From J054 sp965221985 (GTDB lineage: Bacteria; Pseudomonadota; Gammaproteobacteria; Steroidobacterales; GCA-2729495), in assembly GCA_965221985.1 (NCBI GenBank), contig OZ244928.1, positions 1,922,001 to 1,986,000 on the forward strand: a DNA stretch of 64,000 bases, written 5' to 3'. The number at the start of each line of letters is the position of its first letter. Positions within the stretch are counted from its first letter, which is position 1. The translations under genes and the position numbers were made by a program. This document shows, one piece after another, positions 17,578 through 25,380 of the stretch. The notes beneath the pieces were generated by a model. It searched no databases. It saw nothing but the letters and a program-made list of their open reading frames with translations, and had not been told where the DNA came from.

Positions 17578-18075
17578 ATGAGTGCATTGACATACCGTCA
17601 GATGCATCTGTCGATCCCGAAGGACGTTAGTGATCTGCAAGAACTGGTGGTTCAATCTACCGACTTCTACCTGCTTACCGAGGGGAAGCCTCCGGAACCC
17701 AATCAATCGGTAGAGCTCCTGCGCGAATTACCACCTGGCAAAGCGGCGGAAGACAAGTATTTCTTCGGCATTTCTTTGTCGGACCAGCTGATTGGCTGTA
17801 TTGATCTCATTAGAGGCTATCCTAAGCCCCAAGTGGCGTTTATTGGTTTGCTACTATTTATCGAGTCAGAGAGAAGCAAGTCCTATGGCTCACAGGCGCT
17901 TAAGTACATCAAGGCGCTATCCTGGGAATGGGGCTGCACGCATCTCAGAGCTGCGGTGGTTGAAACCAATGTTCGTGCCAGCGCTTTCTGGCTAAGAGAG
18001 GGGTTCTTAGAAATTGGTCGCAGGAAATCTAGGCGTTATTCAGACAGTGTCTTGCTATTGGAGCACGCACTATAA
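17578..18075 (+). CDS. GNAT-family N-acetyltransferase
   Basis: 165 residues. The fold is recognisable from FGISLSDQLIGCIDLIRGYP, VAFIGLLLFIESERSKSYGSQALKYI (acetyl-CoA loop, with a degenerate Q/RxxGxG/A) and LRAAVVETNVRASAFWLREGFLEIGRR (motif B). The substrate cannot be inferred. It starts 4 bp after the core and its stop lies in the next attC. Confidence 0.85.
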   Translation: MSALTYRQMHLSIPKDVSDLQELVVQSTDFYLLTEGKPPEPNQSVELLRELPPGKAAEDKYFFGISLSDQLIGCIDLIRGYPKPQVAFIGLLLFIESERSKSYGSQALKYIKALSWEWGCTHLRAAVVETNVRASAFWLREGFLEIGRRKSRRYSDSVLLLEHAL

Positions 18076-18183
18076 CCAGTGTGGTCAGTACGCTCCCTTC
18101 GGTCGCCGGACGGTTGACTCGGTGCTCCCTTCGCTATCGCTCCGGTCGCCCCGCCTCAACCGCCGCTGCCACAGGCGTTAGGG
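18070..18183 (+). repeat. attC site
   Basis: Cores CTATAAC and GTTAGGG; common TGTGGTCAG/CTGCCACAGG type. Confidence 0.92.
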
Positions 18184-18196
18184 TGCCTTTAATGTT

Positions 18197-18631
18197 ATGA
18201 GCACCGTGGAAAATATTTGGCCTAGTATAAATCTACCGCTAGCAATCGCTTTTCTCAGCCTGTTACCGTTTACTAAGGTAGCAGGAGACGAAGCTCGAAG
18301 TTTCAAAGTGCCAGAGTATCCTGCGGAGTTCGTTGATCCGTGCACAGGCAAGAGCGTTGGAGCAAGTTGCTCAATTTTTTTGAATGATGAATGGCAGGAA
18401 CGTCGCTGCGTTGAGGCCCGGGAAAGAGTATTGATCTGCGCTGGAGGGGAACCGAAGGAGCTTGATCCAAAGTTATTTGAAGCCTGTGATGGCAAAGTAG
18501 AGAAGGATGCCTGCGTTGCGCCAATTAAGGACCGCCGAACAGGGAAATACCTAAAGAATAAAGGTCATTGCAATAGGTATCGGCCAAACCGCCTTATATG
18601 CCTGCCAGGGGAATGGCCGTGGAGAGATTAG
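18197..18631 (+). CDS. exported cysteine-rich hypothetical protein
   Basis: 144 residues with an N-terminal hydrophobic segment (LPLAIAFLSLLPFTKVAG) that should act as a signal. The rest contains about eight cysteines in a spaced pattern (DPCTGKSVGASCSIF, RRCVEARERVLICAGG, ACDGKVEKDACVAP, HCNRYRPNRLICLPG), suggesting disulfide bonds in the periplasm. No family is recognised. Confidence 0.72.
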   Translation: MSTVENIWPSINLPLAIAFLSLLPFTKVAGDEARSFKVPEYPAEFVDPCTGKSVGASCSIFLNDEWQERRCVEARERVLICAGGEPKELDPKLFEACDGKVEKDACVAPIKDRRTGKYLKNKGHCNRYRPNRLICLPGEWPWRD

Positions 18632-18659
18632 GGTTGAGTAATGCGAGAGCGGTCGGGCA

Positions 18660-18716
18660 CCCTAACCAGTCAAAGAAGCGGACCGCCTTCGGCGGCCTCT
18701 TTTTGAGGCGTTATGG
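18660..18716 (+). repeat. attC site
   Basis: 57 bp, shortest type. Cores CCCTAAC and GTTATGG; arms TCAAAGAAGCGGACCGCC and GGCGGCCTCTTTTTGAGG. Same type at 48713. Confidence 0.9.
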
Positions 18717-18855
18717 GGCAAACGTCTCTGCCATAAGAAAATCCTCATATACACTTTCGTGTGCGTCAATAGCTTGTTATTTGTAGACAAATTGTCATCC
18801 AGAAGCCTATTGTAGGCATTGTAACGACAACTCAATCGGTTACCGGGGAGGTAAA

Positions 18856-19635
18856 ATGGTCACGATTCCAAAGAAGGTCCAGGACCGGCTAGTAAAACAA
18901 ATCCCCAGATTTCAGAAAATCTTGCGCGAGGCAAAAAATCGAGATATTCACGAATCAGATACAGTGACTATCGTTGTTGATATGCTTGAAAGCGTATTCG
19001 GATTCGACAAATACACGGAGATCACGAGTGAACACGCCATTAAGGCAACTTTCTGTGATCTTGCGGTTAAGATCGATGGCCACGTAAAGTATCTCATTGA
19101 AGTTAAGGCGATCGGTCTTGACTTAAAGGAAAACCACCTCAGGCAAGCCGTAAATTATGGCGCAAATGAAGGAATTCCGTGGGTAGTTCTTAGCAATGGA
19201 ATGGAGTGGCAGATTCATAGAATCAGCTTCGAGCGCCCCGTATCCTCAGAATTAGTTGCTCAGATTAATTTCGACGAAATAAGCCAACGCAACAAGGATC
19301 ATTTGTTGCAGGTTTTTCTACTTTGTCGCCAGGGAATTAAGAAACAAATCATCGAGGAGTATCACGAGCGATCGCAAAGTGTTAACAGGTTCATGATCGC
19401 TGCTATTGCGCAAACCGACCCAGTGATCTCAGTAATTCGACGAGAGCTGAAGCGAGTGGCGCCCGGAATAAAAGTAGAGAAAGAAGAAGTTGAGGAGCTA
19501 CTAGCTGAAGGCGTTCTCAAGCGCGATGTAACCCAAGGCGATAACGCAAGCCAAGCGAAATCACGCGTGAAAAAGGCATCTGCCAAAGCAATTCGCAAGA
19601 AGAAAAAAGCTGTAAAGAAGATGCCGGGTGACTAA
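18856..19635 (+). CDS. HsdR N-terminal-like PD-(D/E)XK nuclease-domain protein
   Basis: 259 residues. Residues about 35-130 match the N-terminal nuclease domain of type I restriction subunits: DTVTIVVDMLESVFGFDKYTEITSEHAI, then CDLAVKIDGHVKYLIEVKAIG with the Asp and the E-x-K of the active site, and QAVNYGANEGIPWVVLSNGMEWQIH. No helicase domain follows; instead there is a helical region and a very basic tail of Lys/Ala repeats (about 225-255) likely to bind nucleic acid. It may be a stand-alone restriction or defence nuclease. The 140 bp upstream may hold its own promoter; GGGGAGG is a good ribosome site. Confidence 0.85.
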   Translation: MVTIPKKVQDRLVKQIPRFQKILREAKNRDIHESDTVTIVVDMLESVFGFDKYTEITSEHAIKATFCDLAVKIDGHVKYLIEVKAIGLDLKENHLRQAVNYGANEGIPWVVLSNGMEWQIHRISFERPVSSELVAQINFDEISQRNKDHLLQVFLLCRQGIKKQIIEEYHERSQSVNRFMIAAIAQTDPVISVIRRELKRVAPGIKVEKEEVEELLAEGVLKRDVTQGDNASQAKSRVKKASAKAIRKKKKAVKKMPGD

Positions 19636-19643
19636 ACCATGCC

Positions 19644-19739
19644 CCATAACCAGCACAGGCAAGCGACGTTTGACCCGCTGCGGTTTTTGCTAGCGCAAAA
19701 ATCCTCACGCCTCAAACGCGCCTGCTGTGGGCGTTATAT
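19644..19739 (+). repeat. attC site
   Basis: 96 bp. Cores CCATAAC and GTTATAT; arms CACAGGCAAGCGACG / CGCGCCTGCTGTGG. Same type at 21474 and 39368. Confidence 0.92.
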
Positions 19740-19990
19740 GCCGCCCCGTGTTTAGCAAATTAGAGCTGTTGGCGAAGTGGTCAAGCTAAACGTTGTTGCT
19801 GCGGCCAATTTGGTAGAGCAAGCAATGCATATTCGCTATTGAGCCAAGTGCGGTTTGGTCGGTTGCCGGTAAGGTTCTCTCGGCCCATAGCAAAGCAGCC
19901 CTCGATAGGCACGGTTCTCTAACTGTTGGTGTGATAGGTTAGCCAGGAAATTAAAGGTTTAAAGAGTTTTCCCTGTATGTCAGGCACGGC
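19740..19990 (+). other. ORF-less cassette, family B, copy 1
   Basis: About 251 bp with no ORF. Begins GCCGCCCCGTGTTTAGCAAATT, ends TGTCAGGCACGGC. Nearly the same as copies at 23138, 24980 and 28582, and alignable with family A through AGGTTCTCTCGGCCCA, GGTTCTCT, GTTGG-TGTGATAG and TTTTCC. Confidence 0.78.
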
Positions 19991-20104
19991 ACATAACCAG
20001 TGTGGTCAGTACGCTCCCGTTGGTCGCCGGACGGTTGACCCGGTGCTCCCTTCGCTATCGCTCCGGTCGCCCCGCCTCAACCGCCGCTGCCACAGGCGTT
20101 ATGC
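19991..20104 (+). repeat. attC site
   Basis: Cores ACATAAC and GTTATGC; common TGTGGTCAG/CTGCCACAGG type. Confidence 0.92.
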
Positions 20105-20123
20105 GGCCTAGAATTCTCAAGCG

Positions 20124-20357
20124 ATGCATTTCAAAATAGTCGGCAAAATTCGCCAGGAGAAAACCTTTGCAACAGGCAATGCAATCAGGGAAATTGCCCG
20201 TCTTCGGAAGACTTATGGTAAAGGACGTTGGCGAAAGCGGAAGGGAATAGCTGACGTGGAGCTAGACAATGGCAGCGTACGACAGGCAGAGGTACACTGG
20301 TACGAGGCCACGGGTATTGGGCGCAAGGAATACAAGATAAAGTACTTTATAGATTAA
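20124..20357 (+). CDS. small basic protein, first of a conserved two-gene cassette (copy 1)
   Basis: 77 residues, MHFKIVGKIRQEKTFATGN..., strongly basic in the middle (KTYGKGRWRKRKG), ending EVHWYEATGIGRKEYKIKYFID. A small acidic protein follows 3 bp later. The two-gene layout, sizes and opposite charge resemble a toxin-antitoxin pair, but no catalytic motif is recognised. The pair recurs at 37144-37602. Confidence 0.75.
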   Translation: MHFKIVGKIRQEKTFATGNAIREIARLRKTYGKGRWRKRKGIADVELDNGSVRQAEVHWYEATGIGRKEYKIKYFID

Positions 20358-20360
20358 GCA

Positions 20361-20582
20361 ATGAAAGATTCTAAATTTGTAATTTGTATAGACAATTCGG
20401 CATACCCTGCGGCACTAGAAAAACGCAAGATTTATGAAGCGCTAGCAGACTCCGAAGCTGAAGAATTGAATATGCTTCGCGTAATCGATGAATCCGGGGA
20501 AGACTATCTTTTTCCATCATCAATCTTCGTTGATGCCAATTTATCTAAAGAAACACAAGCGGCAATCGTGCGGGCCGCATAA
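20361..20582 (+). CDS. small acidic protein, second of a conserved two-gene cassette (copy 1)
   Basis: 73 residues, MKDSKFVICIDNSAYPAALE..., RKIYEALADSEAEELNMLRVIDESGEDYLFPSSIFV. A compact beta-rich acidic protein, unknown function, probably the partner of the gene 3 bp upstream. Its stop overlaps the attC core. Confidence 0.75.
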   Translation: MKDSKFVICIDNSAYPAALEKRKIYEALADSEAEELNMLRVIDESGEDYLFPSSIFVDANLSKETQAAIVRAA

Positions 20583-20654
20583 CCAGGCAAATCAGGCCGC
20601 TCCCGTTGGTCGCTGGACGCGGCTGTCGCCGCGCCCCTGTTTGCGGCGTTAAAT
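20577..20654 (+). repeat. attC site
   Basis: Cores GCATAAC and GTTAAAT; arms GGCAAATCAGGCCGC and CCCCTGTTTGCGG. Same left half as 37597 but a different right half; related to 24427. Confidence 0.9.
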
Positions 20655-20666
20655 GCCCCCCTCGTC

Positions 20667-21008
20667 GTGAACAGAGCTGAACTGGTTGAGATTCTGAATG
20701 CTGCGATTCCCGAAATCGCCGATGCGCTAGACGACGAGACATGGCGAGGTCTGTGCACGCTGGAGGTTGCTTGCTTCCGAGAATATGCTCAAACACAAAT
20801 CGACTCTGGCAATTCGTTGGAGCTTAAGCGATGTTACGAAATTGCTCGTAAGGCCTTTCTAAACGGAGACTCTGAGGTGAAGAACGCAATCGGGGTAAGT
20901 TTTGTAGAAGATCTCAACTTCAGCGATGGCCATAAGCAAAGATTATGGGCAAGAACGTTGCTGCCGCAGCCGCTTAGCGACATTCGAGCTGAGTTGTGTG
21001 ATGACTAG
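20667..21008 (+). CDS. cassette-encoded hypothetical protein (DUF7674-like)
   Basis: 113 residues starting MNRAELVEILNAAIPEIADAL. All-helical pattern with LELKRCYEIARKAFLNGDSEVKNAIGVSFVEDLNF, which resembles the DUF7674 family common in cassette and immunity-gene contexts; recalled from memory, not searched. No catalytic residues. Function unknown. Confidence 0.75.
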   Translation: MNRAELVEILNAAIPEIADALDDETWRGLCTLEVACFREYAQTQIDSGNSLELKRCYEIARKAFLNGDSEVKNAIGVSFVEDLNFSDGHKQRLWARTLLPQPLSDIRAELCDD

Positions 21009-21020
21009 AAAGCTTGGGGC

Positions 21021-21134
21021 ACTTAACCAGTGTGGTCAGTACGCTCCCGTTGGTCGCCGGACGGTTGACCCGGTGCTCCCTTCGCTGCCGCTCCGGTCGC
21101 CCCGCCTCAACCGCCGCTGCCACAGGCGTTACGT
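21021..21134 (+). repeat. attC site
   Basis: Cores ACTTAAC and GTTACGT; common TGTGGTCAG/CTGCCACAGG type. Confidence 0.92.
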
Positions 21135-21146
21135 GGCCAAGGCAAA

Positions 21147-21470
21147 GTGAATCTCCTATTTGTATGCAGTGAAAACCGCCTTCGCAGCCCAACCGCGGAA
21201 GCTGTGTTCAGCGAATATCCGGGTGTAGACGCAATCGGCGCAGGCACTAACTCAGACGCTGGAACCGTCGTGACTGGAGACCTCATAGAGTGGGCCGACG
21301 CAGTTTTGGTAATTGAAAAATCCCATCGCAACAAAATCAGCAAGAAATTCAAAGTGCAACTAAAAGGCAAAAAACTTGCAGTTCTAGATATACCGGACAA
21401 TTATGAGTACATGGACCCAGAGCTAATTAAACTTTTGAAGTCCAAGGTTCCGCGTTATGTGCGCATTTAG
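21147..21470 (+). CDS. minimal low-molecular-weight protein tyrosine phosphatase-like protein
   Basis: 107 residues. The N-terminus MNLLFVCSENRLRSPTAEAVF contains the C-x5-R phosphate-binding loop and the following Ser/Pro of LMW-PTPs. It is about 40 residues shorter than classical enzymes, and the C-terminus (LKGKKLAVLDIPDNYEYMDPELIKLL) gives a candidate DIPD acid region in place of the usual DPx. Small phosphatases of this size are known as a separate branch. It may act on phosphotyrosine or phosphoarginine. Confidence 0.85.
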   Translation: MNLLFVCSENRLRSPTAEAVFSEYPGVDAIGAGTNSDAGTVVTGDLIEWADAVLVIEKSHRNKISKKFKVQLKGKKLAVLDIPDNYEYMDPELIKLLKSKVPRYVRI

Positions 21471-21473
21471 GCC

Positions 21474-21569
21474 ACGTAACCAGCACAGGCAAGCGACGTT
21501 TGACCCACTGCGGTTTTTGCTGCCGCAAAAATCCTCGCGCCTCAAACGCGCCTGCTGTGGGCGTTAGAT
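21474..21569 (+). repeat. attC site
   Basis: Cores ACGTAAC and GTTAGAT; same type as 19644. Confidence 0.92.
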
Positions 21570-21572
21570 GCT

Positions 21573-22025
21573 ATGTCGTATGACCAAGGATATTGGCACA
21601 CTGACACTTGCGCGGAGCGAGGTGTGGAGGAAGCTTACGCTGGCACCCACATAGCGATAGTAGTCCGATGGTGTATAGAAAGAGATCTGCTGGCCGAGGA
21701 AAACTTATCCGATCAGGGGCAAATCAATGCTGCTTCGCAAGTAATGCAGGGCTCACTAGCAGCGAATGAATATTTTGAGAAATATTTTGATTGGAAGTTT
21801 GGTGAATGGAATCTTAAGCCGGCTGCTGCCGAATTTATGAACTCTTATTACGACCAGTATTTGGACGACATTGCAGTTGAGCAGCCGAATGCGATTTACG
21901 GACCTGAATCCGCAGTTGATTGGAATGCTGCTTTCGAATTACTAGACCGCAAGCGTACGGAATACCTTGAATCATGCGCTAAAGACGTATCGCAAGCAAA
22001 GAATAAGTGGTGGAAGTTTTGGTAG
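21573..22025 (+). CDS. cassette-encoded hypothetical protein
   Basis: 150 residues, starting MSYDQGYWHTDTCAERG. Helical and rich in Trp/Tyr (YFEKYFDWKFGEWNLKPAAAEFMNSYYDQYLDD), ending KNKWWKFW. The YW....ERG.E.A..HI..V..WC pattern recurs in small proteins of unknown role found near polymorphic toxins, as recalled. No enzymatic motif. Confidence 0.72.
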   Translation: MSYDQGYWHTDTCAERGVEEAYAGTHIAIVVRWCIERDLLAEENLSDQGQINAASQVMQGSLAANEYFEKYFDWKFGEWNLKPAAAEFMNSYYDQYLDDIAVEQPNAIYGPESAVDWNAAFELLDRKRTEYLESCAKDVSQAKNKWWKFW

Positions 22026-22066
22026 GGGGCTCTCGTGAATGGAATCGTCACCTTGCAGATGGCCGC

Positions 22067-22126
22067 ATCTAACCAGCACAATCAGCGGGACGCAGCTTCG
22101 CTGCGCCCTTGTTGTGGGCGTTAAGT
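22067..22126 (+). repeat. attC site
   Basis: 60 bp. Cores ATCTAAC and GTTAAGT; arms CACAATCAGCGGG and CCCTTGTTGTGGG. Same type at 28185. Confidence 0.9.
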
Positions 22127-22132
22127 GGCGGC

Positions 22133-22465
22133 ATGATTAACCGCGGGGCAATAATTATCCGTCCCAAGCAGCCGTATATTGATTGGGCTGACCGACTTGA
22201 TGATTCAGACATCCTGCCATCAACAGACGGCGAGCGAACTGTTTATCTTGTGCCGGAATACGAAGATGATCTGGAAGCTATGGACGTATTGACTAGATGT
22301 TATGACATTCTTTTTGAAGCGGAACTATTTGGCTGGTGTACCGATGAAACGACGTGGCCAAAGAACCGAACCCTCGCAATGTTTCGCGATTGGTTCTTGG
22401 TGGAGTTTCATTCAGTTGTGGAAGATCTATGTAGCTATGAAGTAGTCGATGACGAAGCCACTTAA
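22133..22465 (+). CDS. cassette-encoded acidic hypothetical protein (copy 1)
   Basis: 110 residues from ATG 22133; the longer in-frame start would begin inside the attC. Sequence MINRGAIIIRPKQPYIDWAD..., ERTVYLVPEYEDDLEAMDVL, WCTDETTWPKNRTLAMFRDWF, VEDLCSYEV. Very acidic helical protein of a type common in cassette arrays; function unknown. The copy at 23510 differs by one Val/Ile change. Confidence 0.78.
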   Translation: MINRGAIIIRPKQPYIDWADRLDDSDILPSTDGERTVYLVPEYEDDLEAMDVLTRCYDILFEAELFGWCTDETTWPKNRTLAMFRDWFLVEFHSVVEDLCSYEVVDDEAT

Positions 22466-22531
22466 CCAGTTGAAGCAAGGGGACGTCAAAACCGCTGCGC
22501 GCTTTTGCCGCCCCTGTTCAAGGCGTTATGT
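22460..22531 (+). repeat. attC site
   Basis: Cores ACTTAAC and GTTATGT; TTGAAGCAAG/TGTTCAAGG type. Confidence 0.9.
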
Positions 22532-22543
22532 GTACTACCCGTC

Positions 22544-23041
22544 ATGATGAACGAAAACATTTTTTTACCCTTGCTTCCTCTTAAAAATATGCTTCCCGAT
22601 ATTGTCCCGCGCGAATTTGGATGGCTATTAAGCACCCGCAATCTAGTAGAGCATGGCAACAAGGAACAACAAGCAGCGATTCAAAAATCAGTTAATCGAT
22701 GTATTCAGGGCATATTGATTGTTTACCTGTTCGCGTTATGGGAAGAGTACGTGCCCCGGAATTTAGAGGAAAATTGGCTTAGCTCGAGCGAGAGGGAACG
22801 TCTCAGAGCTTTCCGGCACATTCGGCACTCATTTGCTCATGGCTTTGGTGGCGCGAGAGCTAACCAGTGCCGGAGTGAATTCGAGAACGTAATGAAATCG
22901 ACTCAACCATTTGCTAAATTGAATTGGGATAACAACAAAATCGAGCTGTGTGATTCCCAGATTGCTCTAGACTGCCAGCGACACATGGAAGACTTGTCGA
23001 ATAAATTAGTTGACCGCATTGCTAGAGATGAATCGCCATAA
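22544..23041 (+). CDS. cassette-encoded HEPN-like hypothetical protein
   Basis: 165 residues from ATG 22544 (a second ATG follows at once); the upstream in-frame start lies inside the attC. All-alpha protein with RAFRHIRHSFAHGFGGARA, close to the R-x4-6-H active-site motif of HEPN RNase domains. HEPN proteins act in RNA cleavage toxins and phage defence. The assignment rests on the motif and helical pattern only. Confidence 0.65.
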   Translation: MMNENIFLPLLPLKNMLPDIVPREFGWLLSTRNLVEHGNKEQQAAIQKSVNRCIQGILIVYLFALWEEYVPRNLEENWLSSSERERLRAFRHIRHSFAHGFGGARANQCRSEFENVMKSTQPFAKLNWDNNKIELCDSQIALDCQRHMEDLSNKLVDRIARDESP

Positions 23042-23053
23042 TCAGCCCCGTAC

Positions 23054-23137
23054 ACATAACCAGTGTGGTCAGTACGCACTTGCTGCGCAAGTGCCGGACG
23101 GCCAACAAGTTGGCCGCCGCTGCCACAGGCGTTATAT
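23054..23137 (+). repeat. attC site
   Basis: Cores ACATAAC and GTTATAT; TGTGGTCAG/CTGCCACAGG outer arms with a shorter GCACTTGC-GCAAGTGC inner stem. Confidence 0.9.
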
Positions 23138-23389
23138 GCCGCCCCGTGTTTAGCAAATTAGAGCTGTTGGCGAAGTGGTCAAGCTAAACGTTGTTGCCGC
23201 GGCTAAATTGGTAGAGCAAGCAACGCAAATCCGCTAATCAAGCCGAGTGCGGTTTGCTAGGTTGCCGGTAAGGTTTTCTTGGCACAAAGCAAATCAGCCC
23301 TCGATAGGCACGGTTCTCTAGTTGCTGGTGTGATAGGTTAGTCAAGAATTTAAAGGTCCAAAGAGTTTTTCCAGAATGTCAGGCACGGC
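23138..23389 (+). other. ORF-less cassette, family B, copy 2
   Basis: Same layout as 19740-19990. Very close to the copy at 24980; both share small changes (CTAGTTGCTGG for CTAACTGTTGG) not seen in copies 1 and 4, so B splits into two sub-branches. No ORF. Confidence 0.78.
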
Positions 23390-23503
23390 ACATAACCAGT
23401 GTGGTCAGTACGCTCCCGTTGGTCGCCGGACGGTTGACCCGGTGCTTCCTTCGCTATCGCTCCGGTCGCCCCGCCTCAACCGCCGCTGCCACAGGCGTTA
23501 AGT
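23390..23503 (+). repeat. attC site
   Basis: Cores ACATAAC and GTTAAGT; common TGTGGTCAG/CTGCCACAGG type. Confidence 0.92.
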
Positions 23504-23509
23504 GGCGGC

Positions 23510-23842
23510 ATGATTAACCGCGGGGCAATAATTATCCGTCCCAAGCAGCCGTATATTGATTGGGCTGACCGACTTGATGATTCAGACATCCTGCCATCAA
23601 CAGACGGCGAGCGAACTATTTATCTTGTGCCGGAATACGAAGATGATCTGGAAGCTATGGACGTATTGACTAGATGTTATGACATTCTTTTTGAAGCGGA
23701 ACTATTTGGCTGGTGTACCGATGAAACGACGTGGCCAAAGAACCGAACCCTCGCAATGTTTCGCGATTGGTTCTTGGTGGAGTTTCATTCAGTTGTGGAA
23801 GATCTATGTAGCTATGAAGTAGTCGATGACGAAGCCACTTAA
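23510..23842 (+). CDS. cassette-encoded acidic hypothetical protein (copy 2)
   Basis: 110 residues, identical to the product at 22133 apart from ERTIYLV in place of ERTVYLV. The downstream attC is also near identical (one base seen to differ), so the whole cassette has been duplicated about 1.4 kb away while the upstream attC differs. Function unknown. Confidence 0.78.
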   Translation: MINRGAIIIRPKQPYIDWADRLDDSDILPSTDGERTIYLVPEYEDDLEAMDVLTRCYDILFEAELFGWCTDETTWPKNRTLAMFRDWFLVEFHSVVEDLCSYEVVDDEAT

Positions 23843-23908
23843 CCAGTTGAAGCAAGGGGACGTCAAAATCGCTGCGCGCTTTTGCCGCCCCTGTTCAAGG
23901 CGTTATGT
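23837..23908 (+). repeat. attC site
   Basis: Cores ACTTAAC and GTTATGT; TTGAAGCAAG/TGTTCAAGG type. Confidence 0.9.
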
Positions 23909-24432
23909 GCTTTAGAGCTTTAGTTCTGGCGGCAGTTCTTTGCGGAACCGTTCCTGCGTCGGCAGATCTAGTTGATCCTGCATATCTTGTGCCTTTGTTG
24001 CTGAATAATTTCACCAGTCAGCGGGCCGAATTCAAGACTGCTGTAACCGAATTTGGTGCGATTGATGTAGATGCTGTTAGCGTCGGTCTTGGTACAAGCG
24101 AATACGATCTCGATATTGAAGGAAGTGTTCTAGCCTTGAAGGACAGGCTCAATAGCCTGCGAGTGGTGAAAATCGCTAAGCGTAGTTTTGTGAGCCGGGT
24201 TGATTTGCCAGGAACCGAGATTCTTGTCACAAGTAGCTGCTTGAGATATCCGAATTCCTCAGGCGAGAGGTGTGCTAATTCTAGCTTCCTATATGCCAAT
24301 TACGAGCTTCAGAATAGCGAGGTTTGTACAGTAGATTTTTCTTATCTTGAAAGCGATCACGGCGCGTGCATGTATAAGCTAGACTCAGAATGGTGGTTAT
24401 GGGTTGTTTGGACGCCTCATGAACGCACATAA
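23905..24432 (+). CDS. exported hypothetical protein
   Basis: 175 residues. The ATG lies inside the GTTATGT core of the attC. A signal peptide (RALVLAAVLCGTVPASA) precedes a periplasmic domain with SSCLRYPNSSGERCANS and DHGACMYKLDSEWWLWVVW, containing paired cysteines. No family recognised. Starting inside the recombination core means the N-terminus depends on which cassette is upstream only for its 5' leader, not its codons. Confidence 0.72.
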   Translation: MCFRALVLAAVLCGTVPASADLVDPAYLVPLLLNNFTSQRAEFKTAVTEFGAIDVDAVSVGLGTSEYDLDIEGSVLALKDRLNSLRVVKIAKRSFVSRVDLPGTEILVTSSCLRYPNSSGERCANSSFLYANYELQNSEVCTVDFSYLESDHGACMYKLDSEWWLWVVWTPHERT

Positions 24433-24501
24433 CCAGGCAAAGCAGGCCGCTTCCTTCGGTCGCTGGACCGCCTACGGCGGCCCCTGTTTGCGGCGTTAGA
24501 G
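24427..24501 (+). repeat. attC site
   Basis: 75 bp. Cores ACATAAC and GTTAGAG; GGCAAAGCAGGCCGC/CCCTGTTTGCGG type, related to 20577. Confidence 0.9.
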
Positions 24502-24517
24502 TGCTTGCGTACGATCA

Positions 24518-24862
24518 ATGATCAAAACCTGTCCAATCTGTCATGCAAACTCAATAACTCTAGCCGTTCGTGTTCGCGCTTCATTCGACGACGTAGTTCG
24601 CTGTAGCAACTGCGGAGGAGGTCTCTATCGGTCTAGGTCATGTGAGCCGACTCTATTAGCAGGGTTTGGAGGAATCTTGGTTGGGGCTTTGGTTTTCGTT
24701 GCTACCCTGGACCCGATTTTTACTACGATCGCATTTGTTCTTGTCAGCGCTTGTGTTCATATTTTGTACCCGCTTCAATCGGATACCGATGATCCAATCA
24801 GCGAGTACCAGTCTATTCGGAAAGAAATCTCGGCGGACGATCCCGATGCACCAAAGGAATAA
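24518..24862 (+). CDS. zinc-ribbon membrane protein
   Basis: 114 residues. The N-terminus has two CxxC pairs (CPICHANS, CSNCGGG) forming a zinc ribbon, followed by two transmembrane helices (LLAGFGGILVGALVFVA, IFTTIAFVLVSACVHIL) and an acidic tail. This layout resembles CXXC-containing small membrane proteins of unknown role in cassette arrays. Confidence 0.75.
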   Translation: MIKTCPICHANSITLAVRVRASFDDVVRCSNCGGGLYRSRSCEPTLLAGFGGILVGALVFVATLDPIFTTIAFVLVSACVHILYPLQSDTDDPISEYQSIRKEISADDPDAPKE

Positions 24863-24866
24863 GCAC

Positions 24867-24979
24867 CCTAACCAGTGTGGTCAGTACGCTCCCTTCGGTC
24901 GCCGGACGGTTGACCCGGTGCTCCCTTCGCTGCCGCTCCGGTCGCCCCGCCTCAACCGCCGCTGCCACAGGCGTTATAT
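24867..24979 (+). repeat. attC site
   Basis: Cores CCCTAAC and GTTATAT; common TGTGGTCAG/CTGCCACAGG type. Confidence 0.92.
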
Positions 24980-25231
24980 GCCGCCCCGTGTTTAGCAAAT
25001 TAGAGCTGTTGGCGAAGTGGTCAAGCTAAACGTTGTTGCCGCGGCTAAATTGGTAGAGCAAGCAACGCAAATCCGCTAATCAAGCCGAGTGCGGTTTGCT
25101 AGGTTGCCGGTAAGGTTTTCTTGGCACAAAGCAAATCAGCCCTCGATAGGCACGGTTCTCTAGTTGCTGGTGTGATAGGTTAGTCAAGAATTTAAAGGTC
25201 CAAAGAGTTTTTCCAGAATGTCAGGCACGGC
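24980..25231 (+). other. ORF-less cassette, family B, copy 3
   Basis: Appears identical to copy 2 (23138) by eye, including its attC with GTGCTTCCTTCG. No ORF. Confidence 0.78.
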
Positions 25232-25345
25232 ACATAACCAGTGTGGTCAGTACGCTCCCGTTGGTCGCCGGACGGTTGACCCGGTGCTTCCTTCGCTATC
25301 GCTCCGGTCGCCCCGCCTCAACCGCCGCTGCCACAGGCGTTATGG
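25232..25345 (+). repeat. attC site
   Basis: Cores ACATAAC and GTTATGG; common TGTGGTCAG/CTGCCACAGG type. Confidence 0.92.
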
Positions 25346-25380
25346 GGCTACGCGTAATAACATCCGCTAGCGAAAGGAAC

